A model generated the notes under the pieces. The model had not been told where the DNA came from. It was given only the letters and a program-made list of their open reading frames with translations, and ran no database searches. Made by a program: the position numbers and the translations under genes. Positions 7,513 to 16,309 of a stretch of DNA of 64,000 nt are shown here, piece by piece. The stretch is from Kibdelosporangium philippinense (GTDB taxonomy: Bacteria > Actinomycetota > Actinomycetes > Mycobacteriales > Pseudonocardiaceae). Positions within the stretch are counted from its first letter, which is position 1. Every line of letters begins with the position of its first letter. Where the stretch lies: assembly GCF_021390435.2 (NCBI RefSeq), contig NZ_JAJVCN010000003.1, positions 1,679,501 through 1,743,500 of the forward strand, written 5' to 3'.

Positions 7513-8477
7513 GCACGTTCACCGACGCCGACTACCCCGCCGCCCCTTACCCGGGCACTCGTCCTCCTTTCTCTTACGTCCACCTCGATGGCAAGGGGTG
7601 GCGGGTCAAGCCCGACGACGATCTCGACGAGTGGCTGACCAAGCACAACGCCGCCACCCTCGCCGAGCGCGTTCCCGTGCTGACGTACGGCTCGAACGCC
7701 AACCCCAGCAAGATCACTTGGCTACGCGAGAACCTCGGTCTCGAGGGGCCGGTCGTGGTCCTCAGAGCCACATGCACGGGCTTGTCCGCGGTTTGGGCCG
7801 CTGGATTGCGGGTCGTGGATACGCAACGACCGGTCACACTCGCCGCAATGCCCATGGCGACCGAGGTCCATGCCGTGTGGATGGCCGATCCGGCACAGGT
7901 CGCTGTCCTCGATGTCTGCGAAGGCCGCGGCGATCGGTACAACCTGTCCCGCCTGCACACCGGTCGCGTCGAGCTTGAGGACGGCAGCGTCTGGGACGGT
8001 CTGCTCGCGTACACCGGCAAGGCCGAGATCCGGTGGCCGCTGCTCGTCGGAGGTTCACCCGTCCGGCTGGCGGAAATTGGTCAACCGGAGGCGCGCGATC
8101 TGGTCGGGACCGCCGCGCCAGTGATGGGGCTCGATGTGTCCGTTGTGGACGGCGCGCCTGAGCCGGACGAGTTTCCAGCGCGCGTGTTCGTCTACGGCAC
8201 GCTCAAACCTGGGGAATCCGCGTGGGACCTGGTTGAGCCGTGGGTCGATGGCGAGCCTTACCGAGCCAGCATCACCGGTGAGGTCTTCGACACAGGGCTG
8301 GGCTACCCGGGGCTGCGGCGCGGCACCGATCGGGTGAGCGGCTGGGTATTGCCTTTGCGCAGGCCAAAAGCCGCACTGGCCACTTTGGATTCGTACGAAG
8401 GGGACGAATACCGCCGCATCCGGGTCGCACTGCCGGACGGCACGATTTGCTGGACATACCTATGGAAATTCGCCTGA
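7509..8477 (+). CDS. Two-domain gamma-glutamylcyclotransferase-like protein
   Basis: A 322-residue protein. The C-terminal half (~224-320) is a gamma-glutamylcyclotransferase/AIG2-like fold: RVFVYGTLKPGES, GYPGLR, and LDSYEGDEYRRIRV with the expected acidic residue. The N-terminal half has a second, more diverged version starting VLTYGSNANPSKI. Proteins of this fold cleave gamma-glutamyl groups or act on related amide bonds; the real substrate is not known. The GTG start at 7509 overlaps the HxlR stop by four bases, so the two are translationally coupled and probably co-transcribed. No glutathione or mycothiol gene is nearby. Confidence 0.75.
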   Translation: MSTFTDADYPAAPYPGTRPPFSYVHLDGKGWRVKPDDDLDEWLTKHNAATLAERVPVLTYGSNANPSKITWLRENLGLEGPVVVLRATCTGLSAVWAAGLRVVDTQRPVTLAAMPMATEVHAVWMADPAQVAVLDVCEGRGDRYNLSRLHTGRVELEDGSVWDGLLAYTGKAEIRWPLLVGGSPVRLAEIGQPEARDLVGTAAPVMGLDVSVVDGAPEPDEFPARVFVYGTLKPGESAWDLVEPWVDGEPYRASITGEVFDTGLGYPGLRRGTDRVSGWVLPLRRPKAALATLDSYEGDEYRRIRVALPDGTICWTYLWKFA

Positions 8478-8559
8478 GCGTGTGACTGCTCGCAACCCGG
8501 CGTGCGGTCGCCCGTCCTTACTGATAGGACCGGGTAACTACGTTACGGGAGGTGGCACC

Positions 8560-9177
8560 ATGGTCCGCAACCGGGTGATTTTCGTAGGGATGGCCCTACT
8601 GGCGGCCGGAACACTCGCCGCGTGCGGCGGTGGGCCGACGACAGGACAACCGCAGCAAACCGTGACGGTGACGCAATCTTCGACGACACAGCCAAGTACT
8701 CCGCCGGACCAGACGAGCACAGGCCCTGAGCGGCCGGACCACGTCGTGCGTAGTACGAACGTCGCTCGATGTGGGCCAACGGCGCTGAAGGGCGAGATCG
8801 TGTCAGGCGACGCGGCCGCGGGCAACCGCTACGCCAAGCTGCAGGTGACGAACACGAGCTCGAAAGCGTGCACTTTGTACGGTTACGGCGGCCTGCAGTT
8901 GACCGATGCCAACGGTCACGGGCAGCCGACCAAGCTGGCGCGCAAGGCGGATCCGGGTCCGGCGCTGGTCACGCTCGAGCCGGGGCAGAAGGCCTTCAAG
9001 AACCTGCACTGGGGCGCGGTGCCCGACGGCACCGAGTCCACAACGGGCGCGTGTGAGCCCGAGTCCAAAGGCGCGACAGTGATTCCGCCGGACGAGACGC
9101 AGCCGTTCACGGTCAAGTTCGACTTCGGCTCGGTCTGCCAGCACGGCGCGATCGACGGCAGCGCGTATTACAAGTAA
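8560..9177 (+). CDS. DUF4232-type lipoprotein
   Basis: A 205-residue lipoprotein. The ATG at 8560 has GGGAGG eight bases upstream; an in-frame GTG-type extension from 8482 has no signal. The lipobox is LAAC at about residues 20-23, followed by a Thr/Gln/Ser-rich linker. The globular part (~60-205) matches DUF4232: CGP...LQVTNTSSKACTLYGYGGLQL, conserved cysteines at both ends and a final FDFGSVC. DUF4232 proteins are common on actinomycete envelopes and their role is undefined. Confidence 0.8.
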   Translation: MVRNRVIFVGMALLAAGTLAACGGGPTTGQPQQTVTVTQSSTTQPSTPPDQTSTGPERPDHVVRSTNVARCGPTALKGEIVSGDAAAGNRYAKLQVTNTSSKACTLYGYGGLQLTDANGHGQPTKLARKADPGPALVTLEPGQKAFKNLHWGAVPDGTESTTGACEPESKGATVIPPDETQPFTVKFDFGSVCQHGAIDGSAYYK

Positions 9178-9224
9178 ACAGATTTACTGGCCACGGGCCG
9201 GTGTCAGCAGGCACCCTGTCGCGT

Positions 9225-9611
9225 ATGTCGACAGAGATCCTCTCGCCGGCCCAGCCGCAACAGGACCCGTTGGCGCAGATCACGCTGCCGCCACGGGTCT
9301 TTGTCGCGTCACTGGCGTCGATCGCGTTGGTCGTCGGCCTGGTACTCGGCCTGCTCCCGGTCCGGGTATCCACGCTGGACACGACCACCACGGTCAAGGT
9401 GAGCTGCGGTAACACCCTCGGTGGCGTCGAGACGCCACAGCTGGCGGCCAGTCTCGGCCGCCCGGAACGGCCGATCCTGGCCGAGTACGTCGCCATGTGT
9501 GATCGCGGGATCGACGCCCGCGCACTGCCCGCGTGGACCCTGTTCTTCGGCGGCATGATCGGCTGGATCTGGCTCGGTGCTGTGCGACGGCGAAAATCGG
9601 GGGTCGAATAG
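9225..9611 (+). CDS. Small membrane protein with an extracytoplasmic Cys pair
   Basis: A 128-residue protein counted from the ATG at 9225 (a GTG at 9201 is possible; neither has a strong ribosome-binding site). Two membrane segments are visible: ~27-47 (VFVASLASIALVVGLVLGLL) and ~104-121 (LFFGGMIGWIWLG). The loop between them has two cysteines (VSCGNT and AMCDRG), likely a disulfide outside the membrane. The C-terminus is basic. It lies between two lipoprotein genes in the same direction, so an envelope role is likely, but the family is not recognised. Confidence 0.6.
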   Translation: MSTEILSPAQPQQDPLAQITLPPRVFVASLASIALVVGLVLGLLPVRVSTLDTTTTVKVSCGNTLGGVETPQLAASLGRPERPILAEYVAMCDRGIDARALPAWTLFFGGMIGWIWLGAVRRRKSGVE

Positions 9612-9640
9612 GTCTGGACCAGTCGGTACTATCACGGTGT

Positions 9641-10492
9641 ATGAGGGTTCGACCGCATATCGTGATCGTCGCCCTGCTCCTGCTCGCGGGGTGCTCCGCA
9701 GAACCTGGCCAGTCCACGCCCTCGGTACCCCTGCCGCCGGACGAATGGGCCTCGTTCCGCACCATCGACTCCTGCGCGATCCTCGACGAGGCCGCGTTGT
9801 CGAAGCTAGGCAAGGTCGGTGCCCGCACCTTCAGTGGTGCGAGCGCGCACAACTGCGTCGTCACGATCACGCAGCCGGACGGAACGCCCCTCACCGCGCG
9901 GGCGTACGTCGGCGAACGTGTCGCGGCGGACGCGAAACCGGTTGAAATCCCCGGCCTGACCGCCGTGCAGGACACCGGTTGCACACTGACGGTCAAGACC
10001 ACGGGCGAGCTCGGCATCGCAATCTCCATCGAGGGCACTGACTACGAAAAACAGTGCGCCCAAGCCCGTGAGGTGGCAACGGCGGTCGCCGCGCAACTCA
10101 AGTCGCCGCCGCAGAGCCTCGCCGCTTCTCCTTTCCACGGCAAGGATCCGTGCCAGCCGGTCGACCAGTTCACCCAGCAAATCGGCGCGCTGATCCAAGC
10201 TCGTCGCCCCACGCTGATCAACTGTGAGCTGACCGGGGCGAACGGAACAATGTTGATCAGCCACGAGATCGAGAACATGGCTGCTCACGCGCACGGCGAG
10301 CCGCTGACCGTCGGCGGCAAGGAAGGCATGCGGCACCAGGAACCCGACCAGCAGGACCGGTGCGAGGTCATGGTGCTGGTCCGGCCGGTGCTCGAAACGT
10401 CCTATTTCACCACTCGGCTCGAAGTGGGCGGGACGTCCGACGCGTGCGCGAAAGCCACCGACGCCGCCAACGAGTCGGCTAAGGAGCTATGA
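9641..10492 (+). CDS. Lipoprotein of unknown function (DUF3558-like)
   Basis: A 283-residue lipoprotein. The ATG at 9641 opens a short lipoprotein signal (MRVRPHIVIV...LLLAGCS). The mature part contains two related halves, each with conserved cysteines, beginning SCAILDEAALSKLG and DPCQPVDQFTQQIG. This resembles DUF3558-type envelope lipoproteins of Pseudonocardiaceae, but I hold that family call loosely. The last 14 bases overlap the convergent oxidase gene. Confidence 0.65.
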   Translation: MRVRPHIVIVALLLLAGCSAEPGQSTPSVPLPPDEWASFRTIDSCAILDEAALSKLGKVGARTFSGASAHNCVVTITQPDGTPLTARAYVGERVAADAKPVEIPGLTAVQDTGCTLTVKTTGELGIAISIEGTDYEKQCAQAREVATAVAAQLKSPPQSLAASPFHGKDPCQPVDQFTQQIGALIQARRPTLINCELTGANGTMLISHEIENMAAHAHGEPLTVGGKEGMRHQEPDQQDRCEVMVLVRPVLETSYFTTRLEVGGTSDACAKATDAANESAKEL

Positions 10493-12068
10493 GCTTGCCG
10501 GGGTTGAGGATCCCGCTCGGGTCGAGCGTGTTCTTCACCGCGGCGAGCACTTCCACCCCGAGGTCGCCGATCTCGGCTGGCAGATAAGGAGCATGGTCGA
10601 CGCCGACGGCGTGGTGATGCGAGATCGTGCCGAGTCCGGCGATCGCGTCACACGCCGCAGCCTTGGCCCGTTTCCATTGCCCCGCAGGGTCTTCGAGCGA
10701 TCGCGGCGCGATCACAGTGAAGTACAAGGAGGCGCCGGTTTCGTAGGCGTGCGAGATGTGGCACATCACGATCGGGCGCTCGAACGAATCCGTCAACGCC
10801 TGGCGGACCTTTGTGCACAGCTCGGTCAGCTGGGACCAATGCGTTGCGGTTTCCAGGGTTTCCACGCACACACCCGCGTTCATCAACGCGTCACGTTGCC
10901 GTGGGCCGTTGAATCGGCCATGCCGCCAGGCCTCTCCGAGCACACGGCCCAGTCTGATCGCGCCACGCAGTTTGCGAAGAGTCGCGGCCCTGCGCATCGC
11001 CAGCTCGGTCTTGTCCTGTGCCTCCCAGCCGAGGATCAGCATGCATGGCTCGCGCACTCCCCTGGCCTTCAGATAAGCCTTGAGCCCAGCGGCTTTCAGG
11101 CCGCCAGTCAGCGCGAATGACACGCGCGTCTCATCCACATCGGACAGTCGGGTCACGTCAGCGAGCACGCGATCCTGAGCCAGTTTCCGGACCACGTCGG
11201 CACCGCGCTCGCAGCCGTCGACCACGAAGCCTTCGTAGCGGCGCACTTTAGGCAACGGCCGGACACGAACCGTGACCTCGGTGATCACACCGAAGGCGCC
11301 TTCACTGCCGATCATGAGATGCCGCAGGTCAGGGCCTGCGGCCGAGGCCGGCGCCACACCAAACCGCGCCTCGCCGCGCGGAGTGGCGACGCGGACGCCT
11401 TCGACCATGTCCTCGAACCGGCCGTATCCCGACGAGGCCTGACCGGCCGATCGGGTCGCGGCGAACCCGCCGATCGTGGCGCGCTCGAACGACTGCGGCA
11501 CGTGCCCGAGCGTCAAACCGTACTCCGCCAAGGCTTTTTCAGCGTCCGGAGCACGCACACCGGCCTGGAAAACAGCCAGCCGGGAGACCTCGTCGACCAG
11601 GACAAGCCGATCAAGGCGAGCGAGATCGACGATGACCGAGCGTTCCGAAGCCTGCACACCGCCGACAACCGACGTCCCGCCACCGAACGGAACAATGCTC
11701 AACCCGAGCTCCGCGCACGCCTTCACCACGGCAGCGACCTCAGCCGGATCAGCGGGCAGGACGACCGCGTCTGGCACGGAAACCGAGCCAATCCCCTTGT
11801 GCGCCAGCAGATCCAGATACGACAGGCCGCCGGTCCGGCCGAGCCTGCTCCGCTCGTCGGTGAGCATGTGCTCGGCGCCGACGATGCCCGCCAGCACCTC
11901 GCGCGCTTTCTCCGGCAGCTCCGACGGCGGCGCGGTCAATGCCCGCGTCGGCGTCCATGAGTCCGTCAGCCCAGTCTCCTGCCTGAGCCACCGCACTGCG
12001 TGGGGCGGCAACTGCGGCGGTTCAGACGTCCACGCGGACCGCAAAAGCTGGTCAGTTCGGTTCGCCAT
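10479..12068 (-). CDS. FAD-binding oxidase, alkyldihydroxyacetonephosphate synthase-like
   Basis: A 529-residue flavoenzyme. The FAD-binding PCMH domain is clear at ~95-270 (VVLPADPAEVAAVVK, PFGGGTSVVGGV, HVPQSFERATIGGF, GSEGAFGVITEVT). The C-terminal domain carries the HHHAVG motif seen in AGPS. AGPS makes ether lipids in eukaryotes; the actinobacterial relatives have no proven substrate. The start at 12068 lies 17 bases from the divergent TetR start, and a shared operator covers both. With TetR and glpD next door, a role in glycerol-phosphate or lipid metabolism is the natural inference. Confidence 0.82.
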   Translation of the reverse strand: MANRTDQLLRSAWTSEPPQLPPHAVRWLRQETGLTDSWTPTRALTAPPSELPEKAREVLAGIVGAEHMLTDERSRLGRTGGLSYLDLLAHKGIGSVSVPDAVVLPADPAEVAAVVKACAELGLSIVPFGGGTSVVGGVQASERSVIVDLARLDRLVLVDEVSRLAVFQAGVRAPDAEKALAEYGLTLGHVPQSFERATIGGFAATRSAGQASSGYGRFEDMVEGVRVATPRGEARFGVAPASAAGPDLRHLMIGSEGAFGVITEVTVRVRPLPKVRRYEGFVVDGCERGADVVRKLAQDRVLADVTRLSDVDETRVSFALTGGLKAAGLKAYLKARGVREPCMLILGWEAQDKTELAMRRAATLRKLRGAIRLGRVLGEAWRHGRFNGPRQRDALMNAGVCVETLETATHWSQLTELCTKVRQALTDSFERPIVMCHISHAYETGASLYFTVIAPRSLEDPAGQWKRAKAAACDAIAGLGTISHHHAVGVDHAPYLPAEIGDLGVEVLAAVKNTLDPSGILNPGKLIAP

Positions 12069-12076
12069 AGGTACAG

Positions 12077-12103
12077 TGTGACACATGGCGTCACAACGTC
12101 ACA
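12077..12103. promoter_or_regulatory. Operator covering two divergent starts
   Basis: TGTGAC (12077-12082) and GTCACA (12090-12095) form an inverted repeat with 7-base spacing, and a second GTCACA follows at 12098-12103. The sites overlap the TetR start codon and lie within ten bases of the oxidase start, so binding would block both genes. The very short gap implies that one or both mRNAs are leaderless. Confidence 0.55.
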
Positions 12104-12669
12104 GTTATCGAGTGGACGACGACGTGCTCCTGGACGCGGCACGCAGCTGTGTGCTGGCGATCGGTGTCGGCCGGACCACGCTGACCGAGGTGGCCAGGCG
12201 GGCGCAGGTCAGCCGGATGACGCTGTATCGGCGCTTCCCGGACGTCCGCAGCCTGATCGCGGCCCTGATGACCAGGGAGTTCGGTGGGCTGCTCGCGGAG
12301 ATATCGGCAACGCTGACCGGGCTGAGCGCCCGCGAACGCCTGGTGACCGGCTTGGTCACCGGGGTCAAGGCGCTGGGCACCAACCCGATCATGCGGGCCG
12401 CGCTCGACCTGGAACCCGAGCTGATCCTGCCGTACGTGGTGCAGCGGCTGGGCAGCACGCAGCGGCTGACCGAGCAGTTCATCGCCGACGAGCTCAAAGC
12501 CGGGCACCACGACGGGTCGATCCGGCCGGCCGACGTGCCGACGCAGGCGCGCGCGGTGCTGCTGATCGTCCAGTCGTTCGTCCTTTCGCAGCGCCCGGCG
12601 ACGTCTGATGTGGACAGTGACGCGCTGCTCGACGAGCTGGCCAAGATGCTCAACGGGGCATTGGCGTGA
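12085..12669 (+). CDS. TetR-family regulator
   Basis: A 194-residue regulator. The N-terminal HTH runs ~8-55 (AARSCVLAIGVGRTTLTEVARRAQVSRMTLYRRFPDVRSL); the rest is the all-helical ligand domain. It is divergent from the AGPS-like oxidase and overlaps glpD by four bases (GTGA), so all three probably form one regulated unit. This oxidase/TetR/GlpD order recurs in actinobacteria. The ligand may be an acyl or phospho-lipid intermediate, which is inference. Confidence 0.88.
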   Translation: MASQRHSYRVDDDVLLDAARSCVLAIGVGRTTLTEVARRAQVSRMTLYRRFPDVRSLIAALMTREFGGLLAEISATLTGLSARERLVTGLVTGVKALGTNPIMRAALDLEPELILPYVVQRLGSTQRLTEQFIADELKAGHHDGSIRPADVPTQARAVLLIVQSFVLSQRPATSDVDSDALLDELAKMLNGALA

Positions 12670-14156
12670 ACACCTCGCTCAACGCGAGCCGTCGCCTCGC
12701 GGATATCGAAGCCGCGGCCAAGGACGTCGTCGACGTGCTGGTCATCGGCGGCGGGGTGACCGGAGCGGGTGTCGCACTGGACGCCGCGTCACGCGGTCTT
12801 TCGGTCGTCCTTGCCGAGGCGCACGACCTGGCGTTCGGCACCTCCAGGTGGTCGAGCAAGCTGATTCACGGCGGCCTGCGGTATCTCGCGAACGGCGATG
12901 TCGCAATCGCCTACGAGAGCGCGGTCGAACGCGGAATCGTGATGACACGCACGGCGCCGCACCTGACCCGGCCGCTCCCCCAGCTCATTCCGTTGTACGA
13001 AGGCGTTTCCAGTGCGCTGGCGATGACCGGCCTGTACGCGGGCGATCTGTTGCGACGAATTGTCCGTACACCCTCGGGTCTTTTGCCTCGTCCCCGGCGA
13101 ATTCCGGCGGCTGAAGCGCTTGCGTTAGCGCCTGGGCTGAAACGCGAGGGACTACGCGGCGGCCTGCTTTCGTATGACGGTCAGTTGATCGACGACGCAC
13201 GATTCGTGATCGCGTTGGCCAGAACCGCTGCCGGGCACGGCGCCCGGATTCTCACCAAGGTCAAAGCTGTTTCGCTCGAAGGCGACGGCGCGCGCCTGCG
13301 TGACACCCTGACCGGCGCCGAATTCGACGTCCGGGCCAGGAAAGTGATCAACGCCACCGGAGTCTGGGCAGGTCAACTGGTTGAGTCGGTACGGTTGCGG
13401 CCGTCGCGCGGCACGCACGTCGTACTGTCGTGCACTGGCATCACGGGCACTTCGCTGACCGTGCCGATTCCGGGTTCCCGCAACCGGTTCGTACTCGTTC
13501 TGCCCCAGGTGGACGGCCGGATCTACGTCGGACTGACCGACGAGCCGGTGGATGGCGAGATTCCCGATGTCCCGCACGCTCCGGAATCCGATGTGGACTT
13601 CCTGCTTTCGGTCGCGTCGTCCGTCCTCGAACGACCGTTGACCCGCGACGATGTCCTGGGAGCGTATGCCGGACTTCGGCCGTTGCTTGACGCGGACGGC
13701 GCCAGCGCGGACCTTTCCCGGCGACACGCCGTCCGCACCGCAGCTAACGGTGTGATCACAGTTGTCGGCGGCAAATTCACGACATATCGCCGAATGGCTG
13801 CCGACGCGGTCGACGCCACCGGGCTCACCACGATTCCGGCCCGTACCAAGGATATTCCGCTCGTCGGCGCGACTGCGCGTGAGCGACTGGGCCGAATCGA
13901 CGCACCCGCTAGGCTGATCGCCAAATACGGCACGGAAGCCGCGCAGGTCGCCAAGCTCGACCCGGCAAGACTGCACCCCGATCTGACGATCGCCGAGGTC
14001 ATCTGGGCTTTCCAGCACGAAGGCGCACTGGACGCCGACGACGTGCTGCACCGGCGCTCCAGGGTGGGCCTTGTTCCCGCCGAGGCGAACCCCCTGGTAG
14101 ACATCGTGAGTGGTTACGCGCGTTCTAACCCGCGTAACCACTCACGAGGCTCTTGA
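12666..14156 (+). CDS. glpD: Aerobic glycerol-3-phosphate dehydrogenase
   Basis: A 496-residue FAD enzyme that oxidises glycerol 3-phosphate to dihydroxyacetone phosphate and passes electrons to the quinone pool at the inner membrane face. Visible marks: dinucleotide loop VIGGGVTGAGVALDAASRG, substrate region GTSRWSSKLIHGGLRYL, and GRIYVGLTDEP and VVGGKFTTYRRMA. The C-terminal domain matches the DAO_C type. The GTG start overlaps the TetR stop. Oddly, the last 18 codons are supplied by a long palindromic repeat (14104-14147), giving a tail SGYARSNPRNHSRGS that is unlikely to be part of the ancestral protein. Confidence 0.92.
   Translation: MNTSLNASRRLADIEAAAKDVVDVLVIGGGVTGAGVALDAASRGLSVVLAEAHDLAFGTSRWSSKLIHGGLRYLANGDVAIAYESAVERGIVMTRTAPHLTRPLPQLIPLYEGVSSALAMTGLYAGDLLRRIVRTPSGLLPRPRRIPAAEALALAPGLKREGLRGGLLSYDGQLIDDARFVIALARTAAGHGARILTKVKAVSLEGDGARLRDTLTGAEFDVRARKVINATGVWAGQLVESVRLRPSRGTHVVLSCTGITGTSLTVPIPGSRNRFVLVLPQVDGRIYVGLTDEPVDGEIPDVPHAPESDVDFLLSVASSVLERPLTRDDVLGAYAGLRPLLDADGASADLSRRHAVRTAANGVITVVGGKFTTYRRMAADAVDATGLTTIPARTKDIPLVGATARERLGRIDAPARLIAKYGTEAAQVAKLDPARLHPDLTIAEVIWAFQHEGALDADDVLHRRSRVGLVPAEANPLVDIVSGYARSNPRNHSRGS
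14104..14147. repeat. GTGAGTGGTTA palindrome, copy 1 (inside glpD 3' end)
   Basis: Arms TCGTGAGTGGTTACGCG (14104-14120) and its exact complement (14131-14147) enclose a near-symmetric GTTCTAAC centre with one C/C mismatch. It is the only one of the four copies that lies inside a reading frame, ending nine bases before the glpD stop. It would also serve as a terminator-like hairpin ahead of the next gene. Confidence 0.8.
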
Positions 14157-14210
14157 GCGCGGACGGGGTCCAGGCTGGATACTGGGGGCACGTCCAGCGA
14201 GGAAGGATCG

Positions 14211-15122
14211 ATGGTGCCTGAGGCGGGACTGGAGATCGACCACGTCTCCAAGCGCTACGGCGACGTCGTCGCCTTGTCAGACATGACATTCGAGGTACGG
14301 CCGGGTGAATTGTTCGGTTTCGTCGGTAGCAACGGCGCCGGCAAGACCACCACGATGCGCATCGCGCTCGGCGTGCTCGAAGCGGATTCCGGCGCGGTGC
14401 GCTGGGCAGGCGAGCCGATCACGCTGAGCACGCGCCGCCGCTTCGGTTACATGCCTGAGGAACGCGGCCTGTATCCGAAGATGAAGGTGCTGGATCAGCT
14501 GGTCTACCTGGCCAAGCTGCACGGATTGACAGCCAACGACGCACACCGCGCGGCCGACGACTGGATCGTACGGCTTGGCCTGCGTGAGCGGAGGCTGGAC
14601 GAGGTCCAGAAACTGAGCCTTGGCAACCAACAACGCGTGCAGCTGGCCGCGGCGCTCGTGCACAACCCCGAAGTGCTGGTGCTCGACGAGCCGTTCTCCG
14701 GATTGGACCCGGTCGCGGTGGACGTGATGAGCCAGGTCCTCAAAGAAAAAGCCGCGGAAGGCATCCCGGTGGTCTTCTCCAGCCACCAACTTGATCTTGT
14801 ACAACGGCTGTGTGACCGCGTCGGGATCATCAACAAAGGTTCGATGGTCGCGTGTGGCACGGTCGACGCGCTGCGCTCCTCTGGCGCGTCCGAGCTCGTT
14901 GTGCACGCCCCGAAAGCGCCGACCGGTTGGGCCGCAGGGATTTCCGGTGTCGAAATAGTGTCCGAACAGGACGGCCGAACGACTTTCCGGGTCGCGGACG
15001 ATGTGGACGATCAGCACATCCTCCAGGCCGCGTTGGAAACCGGGCCGGTGCACGAGTTCAGCAGGCACCGGCCGTCGTTGGCGGAGCTGTACCGCAATGT
15101 CGTCAAGGAGAACGGGCGATGA
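14211..15122 (+). CDS. ABC-2 exporter ATP-binding protein (NatA-like)
   Basis: A 303-residue ATPase. Walker A is GSNGAGKTTT, the signature region LSLGNQQRVQL and Walker B VLVLDEPFSGLDP, with the switch His in VFSSHQ. After residue ~215 there is a DUF4162-like C-terminal domain, as in NatA/YhaQ proteins. GGAAGGAT precedes the ATG. It overlaps its permease partner by four bases (ATGA). Family members export sodium or small amphiphiles; the substrate here is unknown. Confidence 0.88.
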   Translation: MVPEAGLEIDHVSKRYGDVVALSDMTFEVRPGELFGFVGSNGAGKTTTMRIALGVLEADSGAVRWAGEPITLSTRRRFGYMPEERGLYPKMKVLDQLVYLAKLHGLTANDAHRAADDWIVRLGLRERRLDEVQKLSLGNQQRVQLAAALVHNPEVLVLDEPFSGLDPVAVDVMSQVLKEKAAEGIPVVFSSHQLDLVQRLCDRVGIINKGSMVACGTVDALRSSGASELVVHAPKAPTGWAAGISGVEIVSEQDGRTTFRVADDVDDQHILQAALETGPVHEFSRHRPSLAELYRNVVKENGR

Positions 15123-16309
15123 ACGAGCTCAAGCCAGCTCAGGCCGTGCTGCTGGTCGCCGGGCGTGAGCTGAACACCAAGCTGCGCACGCGGTCCTTTG
15201 TGATCGGTACCATCGTCTCGATCGTCGTGCTCGCGGTTTTCGTGCTGCTGCAAAGCTCCTCGTTCGACGACCAGGCGCGCAGCACGGTCGGCCTGAGCGG
15301 TCAGGCGACGGCGTTGGGCCCGCAGATCGTCGAATCGGCCAAGCAGCTCGGGCATGACGTCCAGATCATCGACATCGCCGATCCGGCGCAAGGCGAGCAG
15401 CAGGTCAAGGACAACGATCTGGACGCGCTGGTGACCGGCCCGGTCGGCTCGCTCCAGGTGACCGTCAAGGACAACCTGAACACCGAGCTGCGCAACACAC
15501 TCAATGGCCTGATGCGCCAGCAGATCCTGACGTCCGAGCTGGCCGCGGCCGACCTGGACCCCAAGGAGGTCCTCGGCACCGCGGCCGCCGCGCAGGTGAC
15601 CGTCAAGCAGCTCGAACCGCGTGGTGACGATCAGGGGCAGCGACTCGTGATCGGCCTGATCGTGGCGTTCCTGCTCTACATGGCGCTGATGATCTACGGA
15701 CAGATGGTCGCGCAGGGCGTGGTTGAGGAAAAGTCCAGCCGTGTGGTGGAAATCCTGCTGGCGACCGTGCGGCCGTGGCAGTTGCTGACCGGCAAGGTGC
15801 TCGGCCTCGGGCTGGTCGGGTTGATCCAGTTCGCGCTGATCGCCATCGTCGGCTTGATCGCTGGGCTCGGCACAGGAGCCTTGACGATCTCGGGCACCGC
15901 GGTCGTCAGCGTGATCGCGGGCCTGTTCTGGTATCTGATCGGATTCTTCTTCTATGCCACGATTTTCGGCGCGGTCGGCTCGCTTGTGTCGCGCCAGGAA
16001 GAGACGCAGAGCGTGCTCACGCCGGTCACCATGGTGATCGTGATCGGCTTCATCTTCGCCATCAACCTGTTGATCAGCAACAGTGACAGCACGCTGACCA
16101 CGGTCATGGCGATCCTGCCGCCGTTCGCGCCGATCCTGATGCCCGGCCTGACCGCGATGGGCATCGCACCGATCTGGATGCAGGTCGCGTCGGTCCTGTT
16201 GTCCCTCGGCGGGATCGCTTTGGTGGCGTGGCTCGGCGGCCGGATCTACAGCAATGCCGTGCTGCGCACCGGAAGCCGGGTTCGGTTGAAGGACGCTCTT
16301 AGTTCTTGA
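15119..16309 (+). CDS. ABC-2 exporter permease (NatB-like)
   Basis: A 396-residue membrane protein starting at the ATG that overlaps the ATPase stop. There is one N-terminal membrane segment (~27-45, FVIGTIVSIVVLAVFVLL), a ~120-residue extracytoplasmic domain, then about six segments in the C-terminal half. A conserved EEKSSRVVEILL cytoplasmic motif, typical of NatB/YhaP permeases, lies at the start of the membrane half. The 3' end overlaps the convergent photolyase gene by 11 bases. Confidence 0.87.
   Translation: MNELKPAQAVLLVAGRELNTKLRTRSFVIGTIVSIVVLAVFVLLQSSSFDDQARSTVGLSGQATALGPQIVESAKQLGHDVQIIDIADPAQGEQQVKDNDLDALVTGPVGSLQVTVKDNLNTELRNTLNGLMRQQILTSELAAADLDPKEVLGTAAAAQVTVKQLEPRGDDQGQRLVIGLIVAFLLYMALMIYGQMVAQGVVEEKSSRVVEILLATVRPWQLLTGKVLGLGLVGLIQFALIAIVGLIAGLGTGALTISGTAVVSVIAGLFWYLIGFFFYATIFGAVGSLVSRQEETQSVLTPVTMVIVIGFIFAINLLISNSDSTLTTVMAILPPFAPILMPGLTAMGIAPIWMQVASVLLSLGGIALVAWLGGRIYSNAVLRTGSRVRLKDALSS

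Noticed and set aside
14153-14183. Sigma-70-like promoter over the glpD stop (TTGAGC and GATACT)
   Set aside because: The spacing is 19 bases and both boxes are weak matches; chance is as likely.
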